From the NCBI RefSeq assembly GCF_040412425.1, contig NC_089768.1, positions 4,790,001 to 4,854,000 on the forward strand: a stretch of DNA of 64,000 nucleotides. Direction: 5' to 3'. Shown here piece by piece: positions 26,027-37,104 of this stretch (positions within the stretch are counted from its first letter, which is position 1; each line of letters starts with the position of its first letter). Made by a program: the position numbers and the translations under genes. Source of the stretch: Macrobrachium rosenbergii (taxonomy: Eukaryota; Arthropoda; Malacostraca; Decapoda; Palaemonidae). A model generated the notes under the pieces. It saw only the letters and a list, made by a program, of their open reading frames with translations, was not told where the DNA came from and did no database searches.

Positions 26027-28818
26027 TTGATTATGAAGAGGAAAGCTGCGAAAAGGGCAAGAGGAAATGGTGATCAGAGATTCCTTAGGTCAGCATATGC
26101 TTGTGTAGGGTGCAGAGATTCAGTCTGTGGTTTGATGGGTTTAGCTGAAGTTCGGAATAGCCAAAGGTCGATGGTTAGGTTGAGTTTTCGGGCCCCATGG
26201 GTTCGTTGTTTTAATTGTAATATGTAGGGACACACTGAGAGATTTTGTCGTGTTAAATATTGTGGTGGTTGTAGGAATTATGGTTGTCCTTGGCGGTCTT
26301 GTCCATCTCTGAGACAGTATAATGGTAAGTCTACATTTCAGTATTTTGGTAGCTCAGGCAAGAAAGTTGCTCAAGCGGATTTTTTGAGGGGATCTTGTGA
26401 TCGGCGGACATTGTCTAAAGACCGATCGGTTGCAAAGGGAAACTGGATGGGCATTTTTTGTGATACAGGACTTCTGGGGGAACCCTCAGAGGAGTAGCCA
26501 GTGGTAAAAGGGTCTGTACATGGGATAAATGTAATGGTTTTTTTTTTTTATTGATACAAGCGCCTCTATTAATTTGATGAATTATGAGTTGTTCTGATCG
26601 ATGTTTTCCAATCACTCTTTGAGACCTGCTAAAGAGACGGTATCAGATGTTCAAGCAAATAGGTTATGGGTTTTGTGATACGTAGATGTGCATTTATCTC
26701 TTGGTTATACGAGGGGCTGCTTTGGGGAATACTTTGTTACTGCATCATCCAGCATGCCAGAGACAAAAAATCTCGGTTTATACAGAGGTATGTGGTATAA
26801 CTGTGGGAATACCTGGTGTGTTTGTGCCTTATGAGGGGACAGATGTGAGTGTGATGGATGATGATGATGGGCTGGGGGTGTATGAGAATTTGCGAGTAGA
26901 TGCTGAACACGTATCAGTGGTTAAGAATTGATATAAGGGGGTTTGTCGGATGATGTGGTTCTGGATCCTGGTATGGTTGTTATGGTGAAAGTTTGAGTGA
27001 AAGGAGTGCATAAATCCAGACAGGTGTGTGTGGATGAATGTAGCGAAAAGCTGAAGGGGGTAGTGTGTGTGGGTTCTATAAACAAGGCGTCGAGTTCAGG
27101 GGATACTTGGGTGGAATTGCTAAACTGGAATGATTCAGTTCGCAATTATCAGAAGGGTACTTATGCAATCGACTTTGTTGACTGGGTCGATGAAGATAAT
27201 TCAGTGGCTATTGTTGGGGATTTTTGTAGTTTTTCAGAAGCAGATTTACAGGCTAGGAGACAGGTTTTTAGGGATCATTTAGCCAATGCTGATTATAAAG
27301 AATATGTTGGGAGTGTGGAACATGTTCTGGCTGAGTTTGTGGACACAGTCACACTCAAAGGGGATAAGTTAGGGTTAACAAATGTGTTAGAACACAAGGT
27401 TCAGTTGGAGGACAAGACTAAGCCTATTTTTGTTCCTTCATATAGGATTCCTTTCAAGATTAGAGAACAGGTAGAGCAAGAGGTTAATAAGTGGGAGAAG
27501 GAAGGCATTGTAAGGCCCAGTTCCTCGCCTTTTAATTTCAGGTTGTTGGCAGTGCCTAAGAAGGATGGTTCAGTCCGTGTTTGTGTGGACTTTAGGAAGT
27601 TGAATGAGAAAGCCATTCCTGATCACTACTCTGTAGCGTGTTTGCCAGATTTATTTGTTGAGATTGGGGGTGAGAATATTTATTCTTCCACTGATCTGAT
27701 GCTTAGTGAGGAGAGTCGAGAGTACACGGCTTTCTCTTTGCCGAAGGGGCATTATGAGTTCATACGGATGGCGTTTGGTTTATTAGGTAGTCCCATGGCA
27801 TTTACTAGGCTAATGAATACAGTTTTACATGGCTTGTGAGGGAAAAATGTCTTCCTGTACATGGATGACATACTAGTTGCTACTGATTCAGTAGAGGAAC
27901 ATTTGGAGGTTCTCAGGGTGGTTTTTAGGAGGCTTAGGTTAGCAGGTTTGAAGATAAAGTTAGCTAAGTGTAATTTTCTGAAGAGACAGATAGTATATTT
28001 AGGCCATGTCATTTCTAATGAGGGTGTTAGTGTGAATGATGATAAAAGTTAGGGCAATTGTGGATTTTGCTACTCTGACGAAAAAGAAGTAGATTCGGTC
28101 ATTCTTAGGCATGGCTTGATTTTTCCATAGGTTCGTGAAGGGGTTTTCTATTCTAGCATCTCCCTTGACAGATGTCCTGAGGGATGATGTGCAGTTTGTA
28201 TGGGGAGATGGACAGCAAGTAGCTTTTCAGAAGATTTAGGATTCCTTAGTGAATCCCCCAGTGTTGAAGTTTCCTGATTTGGAACATCCTTTCACGTTGG
28301 TAATAGATGCTAGTTATGATGGCATAGGGGCATGCCTTATGCAGAAGTTCAATGGAAGACTCCATCCGATTGCATTTTACAGTAGGAAGTTTAAGACATG
28401 GGGTAGTAATGAACGGTTATGGTCGGTAGTGGACAACGAGACCTTTGCTTTAGTGTCTAGTTTGGTGTTTTTCAAAATGCTCTTGATGGGCAATCAAGTA
28501 GAGGTTCTTACAGATCATAAGCCATTGTTGGATCTTTTTAATAAGCCAGATCTTTCCCATAGAAGGGCTAGGTTGTATCTGAAAATCAGGGATTTTGATG
28601 CTAAGCTGAGGTATATAGAGGGTAGACATAATTTAGTGGACACCCTTAGTAGAAGTTTTTCTGATGCAGATGGTACGCATGTATGTTATGTATCTGGAGA
28701 TTGCACAGACTGGGATATTAGTTTAGTAGAAGCTAAGCAAGATGAGGATGAGATTTTGGCAGATGCAGAAGCGTTTCTTAGAGGGGAATTAGTTAGGAAG
28801 ACCTTTTGCAGGGCTTGA
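26027..28818 (+). pseudogene. Gag-Pol of the Gypsy element, broken by stops and a frameshift
   Basis: Gag nucleocapsid: C-F-N-C followed by a stop, then G-H-T-E-R-F-C (CCHC spacing 2-4-4) and a second cysteine cluster. Protease: IDTSAS at 26550-26567, where the usual DTGAS has Gly to Ser. RT: TKPIFVPSYRIPFKIREQVE then EVNKWEKEGIVRPSSSPF, VPKKDGSVRVCVDFRKLN, the FGLLGSPMAFTRLMN block, YMDD at 27858-27869, and KCNFLKRQIVYLGHVIS. The first catalytic Asp region reads SSTDLMLS, so the usual 'f..lDL..Gy.Qi' is damaged. RNase H: FTLVIDASYDGIGACLMQ, AFYSRKF, VDNETFALV, VLTDHKPLLDLF and RYIEGRHNLVDTLSR. Breaks: stops at about 26226, 26498, 27838, 28092, 28119 and 28238, and a one-base insertion near 28048. 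The stops are each one C-to-T or G-to-A change from a sensible codon. After RNase H the frame ends at 28818 with no HHCC or DDE integrase core. Confidence 0.8.
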
Positions 28819-28849
28819 ATTAGATGGTAATTTGTTTGTTAGGTAGACT

Positions 28850-29480
28850 TTAAAATGACTTCCAAATTTCGATTTCTCAGTTCTCTTCTAGAAGGAGTAA
28901 GAGGGCTGTGCCATTGGTAATTGTAGTTGTTTGATCATAGGAGCAATTGTTTTAGTATGTTAACTACTAATTTGCTGAGAATTGAGCAGGTATCGACAGT
29001 ATTTGCTAACCAGGGTAAAACTTTGATGACTTTACGAGATAGTTGTGAGTAATTACGGTAAGGTTTTGGGACGTTATGGGCTTCTTTAAATGGGTTATTG
29101 GTCACAAGTTGATAGGACGGGGAGAGGTTTTAGACGTTACAGTAGCTTTATCTTCCTGTCAAACTGCCTTGTTGAATATTGAGTAAAGAGCGGAATGCAT
29201 GATTGTCATCGGAAATTCAAACTCAGGTTAAGTCAGTGGCTGCCGCTTCTAAGGGTGAATTTTGGGATATATTTTACCTCTCGGATGTTTGGAATCGCCT
29301 TTAATGAAGTCAGTATATCTGTATGATTCTCAGATAATTTTTTACTGGGAAGATTTTGTATGAGTAGTATCTTAAAGGCAGTGTACCTGATAGGGGGCTG
29401 ATTGTGGAAAATCTAGTTAATAACTTGGAATTATTTCATAGTTTTATCATATGACCTTTCCTCAGTGGTTTTAATGGTTC
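28850..29480 (+). pseudogene. Possible envelope-like remnant of the Gypsy element
   Basis: This is the position where errantivirus-type Gypsy elements carry env. A short Arg/Lys-rich motif (28890-28904) is followed directly by about ten hydrophobic residues, then stops; a neighbouring frame (about 28960-29045) has regularly spaced hydrophobic residues that could be a coiled coil. Several further stops and frame changes follow. This arrangement resembles a cleavage site with a following hydrophobic segment, as in class I-type envelope proteins, but no family-specific motif is readable. It could equally be unrelated 3' sequence. Confidence 0.3.
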
Positions 29481-29772
29481 AGTAATAGTATGGCATAGTG
29501 AGGAGACTACGTACTTTTTGGGTTGACTGTCGACATGACCGACTTACATTTTACACCACTTCCTCACAGCAGAGCCTTATGGAATGACTTCTATGAGCCT
29601 CAACTGATACAAGTTAGATATGGGGGCTGTCTACGTTATGCCTGCGCCTTCATGAGAGGATCCATGGTTTTTGGAGAGATGTCGGGCAGGACGTCTACAA
29701 GTCACCATCATTGCTGGGAAACATCTGTTTGGCACAAAGGATTTGTGGGGGCCGCATTCAACATGAGCGTGT

Positions 29773-29894
29773 GCAGTCGTAAGCTGTTCAGGATAGTTGG
29801 ATTGCCAAGAATTCAAGATGTGAAGAGAAGCAGGGGCTTGTACAGTTGCAAGCCGTCCAGGATATTTAGACCATCAAGAATGCTAGATGTGAAG
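29773..29894. repeat. 69-bp tandem duplication in the 3' region of the Gypsy element
   Basis: Units begin CAGTCGTAAGCTGTTCAGGA (29774) and CAGTTGCAAGCCGTCCAGGA (29843) and both end AGATGTGAAG. Function unknown; the flanking 29523-30290 segment has one short frame (29523-29897) with no domain. Confidence 0.8.
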
Positions 29895-30299
29895 TGATGC
29901 ATTCTACAATGAATTTTTTGTTGGAATAACAATCGTACACACGAGACAAGTAATTTTCATATCTAGTGCATATGGTTTGCTATGATTTTTGGAGCTGGCC
30001 CTTACTGAACTTTCGATCGGACATTTATCATACCTGGGAGGGTGCACCCAGGGGTAGGTGGTCCGAGCTCCTATTAAGTCTGGTGACGAACTATGTGCTG
30101 GCCTGTCAGAAGTACACCCGGGGTAGGTGCAGTTATTTTGACATTGAAGGTTTCCACAGTTAGATACAGCAGGTATCTGACACATTTGTTTGTGCTTTTT
30201 GATCATGTCCTAAGTGCATGGAGACAGTGTGACAGATGGATGAAAGCGTTGGGGTCATTTGAACATTGAACCGGTGTCGTCACACTTCCGGGGGGGAGT

Positions 30300-31094
30300 T
30301 ATTAAGTGAGTGCGTATGTGTGTGCACTATCTAATGGTATACTATGAGAGGAACATACAATGGCTATGGGATTTGGTTTGTGGCTGGATGTGATTTGCTT
30401 GTTGTGCAGTGTTAATGGATAAGAACCGCCACTGTGAGATTCGTTATTTACAGCCACAGAAAGTGAGTAAGATAACTCATTAACACTTATATCGTTTCAG
30501 ACACTATGGGGAAATACCCAGTTTGTGTCACAGTGAAACTCCTCTGATCCTCAATTATGCATTTTCCCATTTTGTTCTCCATTTCGCATTTTTCTGTTTT
30601 GAATATTGATTTCTTTAAACACCATTTCAGGTTTTAATATATGATATGTTTCTTTTAACAGGAATTCTGTGTTCGTCTTGTGAGGACGAATATTCTGTAA
30701 GTGGTGTTCTTTACATACTCTATGACATTTATTTTGGTCTAGATGACCAGGGTGTTAGTCACTAGTATTGGTTGGTCTAGAATCATTAATTCGATGGATT
30801 GTGCATCTGAATTTCCTCTAGTTGTGATTTCCATTTATATGGGGTATGAATCACTCCATTTTCTATTTCATGACTGTAGCTTTTGCTGAATTACTTTCGC
30901 TAAATTTCCAAATAAAGTCTACTTTTGTATCTCAGTGTTTAATTCCAGTAGGCCTTTGTCTGAGGTTAGATACAGGGAGAGAGAAGGAATCTGCTGACCC
31001 AACGCCAGGCCATTGGTACCTGATACGACACTTTTCTTAAAACAGATGCAGTAAGAGATTATGGCCCTATTTGACCTGGGTATAGGGTCATAAC
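30300..31094 (+). repeat. 3' LTR of the Gypsy element
   Basis: Begins GTTATTAAGTGAGTGCG right after a G-rich purine tract and ends GGGTCATAACA, so the ends form the short inverted pair GTTAT/ATAAC. An AATAAA polyadenylation signal lies at about 30911-30916. Length about 795 bp. No 5' LTR mate was found, so the borders rest on the tract, the end motif and the signal. Confidence 0.55.
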
Positions 31095-31198
<104 letters not shown>

Positions 31199-31382
31199 GT
31201 AATGTATAAACCAAAGACAGATCTTTAAACAATTGAATGAAGTTATGTAAAACCTAGCAGATAGTAATGAATTTTAGGAGGAACCTATAATTCTCTGATG
31301 GACTCACACGGAATGAGAAGAGGAGGTGTTAAAAAATTGTGCTGCAAAGGCAAAATACAAAACTAACATATGAAACAAGCCA

Positions 31383-33404
31383 TTAACCCTTTGATTTCGG
31401 TTGTAACGTATACGACGCATTTAATAAACTGGCCCGGAACACTGTTGTGTCGTATACGAGCACCGGTAATTTCCTTTTATGTGAAGGACTGATGATTGAA
31501 ATACTGGCCTCTTTTTCTTGATATGGTAACAGTCTGTCAGTTGCCATACAGTGAATTCATATAAATTCACGTGTTTCCCTAAAATTCATTAGTCTTCATC
31601 AAGATGTCACAGGAGGACGGGTCAAGGGTACGACATCCTCGAGTTGACCGCCGGCAGATCGAGAGAAGAGCTCTCGACGAGGATAACTATTTTATAGACC
31701 TTCTCGACTCATTTTCTGAATATGAAAATGAATCGGATTTAGAAGGAAATGAAGTGGATAATTATGGTCCTGGTACAAGAGACAGTGATGAAATATCAAC
31801 CGACAGTGAAAATGACGAAAATCTGCCACCTACAAATGAAAGCCAAGGTGTCAAAAGAAGGCGGAGACAGCGAAGTGACCCAGGTGATGAGTGGGAGTGG
31901 GCTGCCAGCAATTTCCAGCCCAGAGATTTCATATTTGACAGCAGTGGCAGTGGCATTACGTCGAAATGTAATGTGAATGAAAATTCAAAGGAAGTAGACT
32001 ATTTTTTTGAATTTTTCGACAACGAATTTATGGGGCTGATTGCTGAAGAGACAAACCGTTATCAGAGATTCCTTGTTGATACGCTAGGAGATGCAGTGCC
32101 AAAGTATTTGCGAAAATTTGCTCAGGTTACTGTGGAGGAAATGATACGGTTCCTTTGTGTGATTATGATCATGTCCCATATAAGTAAACATCGCATCGTA
32201 GATTACTGGACTACGCTTGAGACATTCGAGACAAAAGGAGTGAGAAGGCTGATGGCAAGGGACAGATTTCTTCAAATTCTACGGGTTCTACATTTCGTTG
32301 ATAATTCACAGGAAACAAGCCCAGATAATAAACTTAAAAAAATTAAACCCGTGCTCGACAGTGTGCGTAGAAAATTCCGGGAAAAATTTCAACCTTTCCA
32401 GGATTTATGCATAGATGAAAGTTTAATGTTATGGAAGGGAAGGCTAAGTTTCAAGCAGTACATTCCAGATAAAAGAAGTCGATTTGGAGTGAAAATATTT
32501 GAACTTTGTGATGCCAAAACGGATTATATTGTCGATTTTATAATCTATACTGGAAAAGATACAGAGATATTGGTAGATGAGGATCTAGGGTATCTGGTTC
32601 TGTGGTAAAAACATTTATGGCCTCGCATCTCGGAAAACATCACATCCTGTATTTCGATAATTGGTATTGCAGCCCAAAACTGCTCAAGTATTTGGGCGAC
32701 AACGAAACAGGAGCATGTGGAACAGTCCGGAAAAATAGGAAATTTATGCCTAAATTTCCTGATGTGAACAAATCTGAGATTTCGTCTCAAAACTGCAATG
32801 GAATATTAGGTTTAAAATGGCAGGATAACAGGACAGTGTATATGTTATCCTCAGTACATGAAAATATAATGGTAGACTGTGAAAAAGGTGTCGACCAGGG
32901 GAATTTGTGCAAAAACCTGCATGCGTTGTTGACTATAATAAGAAAATGCGGATTGTGGACAAGAACGACATGCTTATTAGTTCTGTGAAGTGTATCCGTA
33001 AAACCACGAGATGGTACATAAAACTATTTTTCCGTCTGCTTGATATGATACTAGTAAACTGTCATCACTTGCATGGATTTGTTACTGGCAAGAAAGGGTC
33101 ATATTTACAGTTTTCTAAGTCAGTCGTTCTGCAGTTGATTGAAAGGTACCCTCCAGCACCTAACAAGATAATTACCCGCACCGTAATAACGCAGCCAAGG
33201 CGGCTAACAGAAAGACACTTTCCTGATCCAGTTCCCTCAACAGAAAAACAACTGCGACCTAGACTAAGATGTCGTGTGTGCTCGCATACATCCCGTAGGC
33301 CCAAGAAAGGCCAGCAGACATATTTCATGTGTAAAGACTGCAATGTAGGACTATGTGTCGCTCCTTGTTTCAGAGAATACCACACACTTCTGAATTACTA
33401 GAAT
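31383..33404 (+). mobile_element. piggyBac-type transposon, left end and transposase gene; right end not found
   Basis: Left border: TTAA at 31383-31386 followed by CCCTTTGATTTCGG, as expected for piggyBac elements (TTAA target, terminal CCC). A perfect 10-bp inverted pair lies just inside: CGTATACGAC (31407-31416) and GTCGTATACG (31449-31458), in the place of the subterminal repeats that piggyBac transposases bind. No matching GGGTTAA end occurs before 34 kb on the right, so that end is lost or replaced, possibly at the (GA)n array at 33659. Confidence 0.8.
31604..33401 (+). pseudogene. piggyBac-family transposase, interrupted by two small frameshifts
   Basis: ATG at 31604 opens an acidic N-terminal region (residues 1-100) with a basic RRRRQRSD patch, then the DDE_Tnp_1_7 domain. 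All three catalytic Asp positions of the family are present: D271 in CIDESLMLWKG (32414; equivalent to D268 of the Trichoplusia protein), FDNWYCSPKLL (32656) and VVDYNKKMRIVDKND (32931). Conserved KQYIPDKRSRFGVK is intact. The C-terminus has the cysteine-rich domain: RCRVC, then YFMCKDCNVGLCVAPCF (about 33268-33375). Two breaks: a missing base near 32588 (between DLG and VSGSVV) and another shift near 32890-32905. Apart from these the roughly 595-residue reading is continuous, which fits the family length and suggests recent loss of activity, or assembly error. Frames on the opposite strand are shadows. Confidence 0.9.
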
Positions 33405-33657
33405 TCAGTCGTAAAAGTTTTGTCAAGATTATTATGTTCAGCTTATTAAATATTCAGATTCATAACCATTTGTTATTCACATTGTTTGATTTCATTCAAC
33501 TTATGTCATAAAAGCTTCTTCCAATCATATTGAGTCTTATGTGTTTATACATTTTCTGATTTTGTTTTTTATCTACAGCAAAAAGATTTTTGTAAAAATA
33601 AATGTTGAAATTCATCCGTATTATAATTTTCTTCATCAAATTATGGCTTTAGTCTTT

Positions 33658-33747
<90 letters not shown>

Positions 33748-33929
33748 AATTACTATTTTGCGTTTAATGTTCCTTTTCTGTCCTTTGAAGACTGGATATC
33801 ATAAAATATAAAATGAGTTGGATGTAATGTAAATCTGATAATCATGGTATTGATGATTTATGATATATGAGAATAATAATAACAATATAATAACCGTTAC
33901 CATGAGATTAATGAATATAGACAATGTTG

Positions 33930-33930
<1 letters not shown>
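33405..33930. other. Non-coding stretch with (GA)n array
   Basis: Pure GA at 33659-33745; otherwise AT-rich with no supported gene. Confidence 0.6.
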
Positions 33931-34003
<73 letters not shown>

Positions 34004-34560
34004 AAAGATGAACACTATCCATATGAAACAAGCCCACAGGGGTAACTAACTTGAAATTCAAGCATACTAAGAAAATGGTGTTCATTCGAGTGACATAACA
34101 GAAGGTAGTAGGAAATACAGAAAGAGGAGATCAGTTATTAGAAAACAGATGTACTAACAATAAATAAATAAAAATGTAAACAAAGTATTAAATACAAGAT
34201 GTATTGCATAAGGGTAGTAATGCATTACATTCACTTGAACTTTTGAAGTTCCGTTTGCAACACATCCTCAGTAAAGAGGCTGTTCCACAGTCGTAAGGCG
34301 TGAGGAATAAAGGTCCCCTGGAACTGAAAAGTTCGAAGGCGAGGTACATTTACTGCACATTGATGCTGCTGTTCAGCGAATCTGGTTGCTCTCGACAGCA
34401 ACAGGGGATCAGGGATCAACTGAGAATGTGAAAGATATGTCAAAATACAACTTATGAAAAAGTGACAAACAAGAGACCATCCGTCTATAGTCCAAGGCAT
34501 AGCTGCCAAAGAAACCTTCCACCTCGAACCACTCTAAAAGATATAAATCTCTGGCAGAAG
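33931..34560 (-). mobile_element. 3' end of a non-LTR retrotransposon (LINE), with (AAT)n tail
   Basis: Minus strand from about 34560: a frame shift near 34430 joins ALDYRRMVSCLSLFHKLYFD to LIPDPLLLSRATRFAEQQHQ, VPRLRTFQFQGTFIPHALRL and WNSLFTEDVLQTELQKFK. This is the C-terminal region that follows the RT of many arthropod LINEs ('..p..R...y.vp..rt..fqrsFip...rlWN.LP..v'). After the stop at 34231 comes a 3' UTR that also occurs at 6545-6823, ending in GAATTTCAAGTTAGTTACCC then CTGTGGGCTTGTTTCATATG and an (AAT)n tail (ATT on plus, 33931-34000). 5'-truncated. Confidence 0.8.
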
Positions 34561-34564
34561 CAGA

Positions 34565-35423
<859 letters not shown>

Positions 35424-35424
35424 C

Positions 35425-35800
<376 letters not shown>

Positions 35801-35824
35801 GTATATATATACATACACATACAC

Positions 35825-36470
35825 ACACCACACAATTACACATTTTGATCAGCAATGTGATTTATAATATTGATCCCTAGTGAATGTGGCGAGGTGGCAA
35901 TTGTGTTTACATGTCACATGCAAGTGTGACAGACGACGCGCGTCCTGCACGTGTCCTGTTGACAGAAATGAACTGCTTTGTTTTCAGCCGCTGTACCCTC
36001 CACCTTTGTCGAATTTGGTGGGCGTGACCGTTGGAATATTAGCTTGAAAATGGGCCCCCGGGATTATCCCAAGCCCTGGCAGTCTCCAATTCCTTGTTTC
36101 ATTGACAAATGCGGATTCTGGAACCTCCTTTTACTTGCGGCTAATACGATTTCCATTCAAGGAGGTTGTTTCCACTTTCCCCTGACTTTTGACCGCCATC
36201 GTCAATCAAACATTGAATTGGAATCTGTCCGAAGGACAAGGGATAATCCCAGGCCCTATTCCCAAGGTAGTATTCCAGCGTTCAGGGCCACCAAACTCAA
36301 CACAGGTGGAAGGTAAGCAAGAGCAGAAAACAACGACCGGTCATTTCCATCAAAGGATTCCGGCATCTCACGTACCACCACGTCTCAGCCATGGAAATAC
36401 GATTGTCACCTTCCAAATGTCCATATTCGCTAGTGTCCAAAATGTATTGTTGTGTCGTAATCATTGTTGC
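35825..36470. mobile_element. Foldback element with arms of about 280 bp
   Basis: Left arm (about 35825-36115) pairs with right arm (about 36187-36470). Inner landmarks: left TTTGGTGGGCGTGACCGTTG and GGGATTATCCCAAGCCCTGG, right AGGGATAATCCCAGGCCCTA and TTCAGGGCCACCAAACTCAA. Outer landmarks: left CACACAATTACACATTTTGA, right complement ACACAACAATACATTTTGGA. The ~70-bp centre is unpaired. Both sides end in AT/CATA arrays. No coding potential; arms have diverged, so the fold is imperfect. Confidence 0.7.
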
Positions 36471-36482
36471 CGTTGTCATGGA

Positions 36483-36486
<4 letters not shown>

Positions 36487-36532
<46 letters not shown>

Positions 36533-36580
36533 TGCAGTAATGTGTGTGTGTGTTTGTACATATACTGTATGTATGTATGT
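36487..36580. repeat. (AT)n, (GT)n and (GTAT)n arrays
   Basis: AT 36487-36530, GT 36540-36553, GTATGTATGTATGTA at 36567-36580. Confidence 0.93.
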
Positions 36581-36596
36581 AGGTGATATTGAGATG

Positions 36597-36725
36597 CACG
36601 TGTGCTTTGACAGAAATGACCCGCTTTGTTTTCAGCTCGCTGTACCTTCCACTTTGTCGAATTTGGTTGGCGTGACCGTTGGAATAATTGCGGATTTTGG
36701 AATATTCCTTTATTACTGGCAGCTT
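36597..36725 (+). repeat. Third partial copy of the foldback arm
   Basis: GACAGAAATGACCCGCTTTG then TTTTCAGCTCGCTGTACC and TTTGGTTGGCGTGACCGTTG repeat the left-arm segment at 35963-36043 in direct orientation. It stops where the piggyBac-type repeat starts. Confidence 0.8.
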
Positions 36726-36962
36726 ATTTATTTGTGTTGTTACATTAATTGCATAATATCTATATCACGGATCGCTACTATCACAATATTATCATATAAA
36801 TAAAACAGGTTAATTTGCAGCAAAACAACAAATACAAACGCTATTACAATGATTGTTTACGATTTCGTGCGTTTGGTAGCATGCTACGGGTGACTACCGT
36901 CTGAAAACCCTCCGGATTGTGGTAAGTGTGAGGTCTCATCTCGGCCGTAATCAAAGGGCTAA
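36726..36962 (+). mobile_element. piggyBac-type terminal repeat, copy 1 (non-autonomous relative)
   Basis: Nearly identical over about 240 bp to 46164-46405. The right end reads GGCCGTAATCAAAGGG then CTAA (36959-36962), a one-base-altered TTAA. The complement, CCCTTTGATTACGG, matches the left end of the piggyBac at 31387 (CCCTTTGATTTCGG) in 13 of 14 bases. The body (TATCACGGATCGCTACTATC, GTTTACGATTTCGTGCG) is non-coding. The left end is not defined. Confidence 0.65.
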
Positions 36963-36964
36963 TG

Positions 36965-37104
36965 AAAATTAAAATAATTAATAATTTCCCATATTTTGGT
37001 AATCATAGAATCAACTAAAACGATTATTAAATAAAATTATCTAAAAATGAAAAAAAATCCCGTAGGGTGGGTCTGCCCAGACCCAACTTACACCAGATAG
37101 GATT
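36965..37104. other. Spacer before the minisatellite
   Basis: AT-rich, then CCCAGACCCAACTTACACC leading into the first repeat unit. Confidence 0.5.

Larger units (their letters stand above)
25600..31094 (+). mobile_element. Decayed Gypsy-type LTR retrotransposon
   Basis: In order on the plus strand: untranslated leader (start uncertain), gag zinc knuckle (about 26207-26248), aspartic protease (26550-26595), reverse transcriptase (about 27300-28060), connection and RNase H (28249-28700), possible envelope remnant (28850-29480), a 3' unique region with a 69-bp repeat, a purine-rich primer tract (ACTTCCGGGGGGGAG at about 30285-30299) and a 3' LTR. The integrase is not found. The plus strand is visibly rich in G and T and poor in C throughout gag-pol, unlike the flanking DNA. 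Confidence 0.75.

Noticed and set aside
29523..29897. 124-residue plus frame in the Gypsy 3' region as an extra gene
   Set aside because: It spans a 69-bp tandem duplication and shows no domain.
33405..34000. Right end of the piggyBac element
   Set aside because: No TCAAAGGG-TTAA or similar end is found after the transposase stop.
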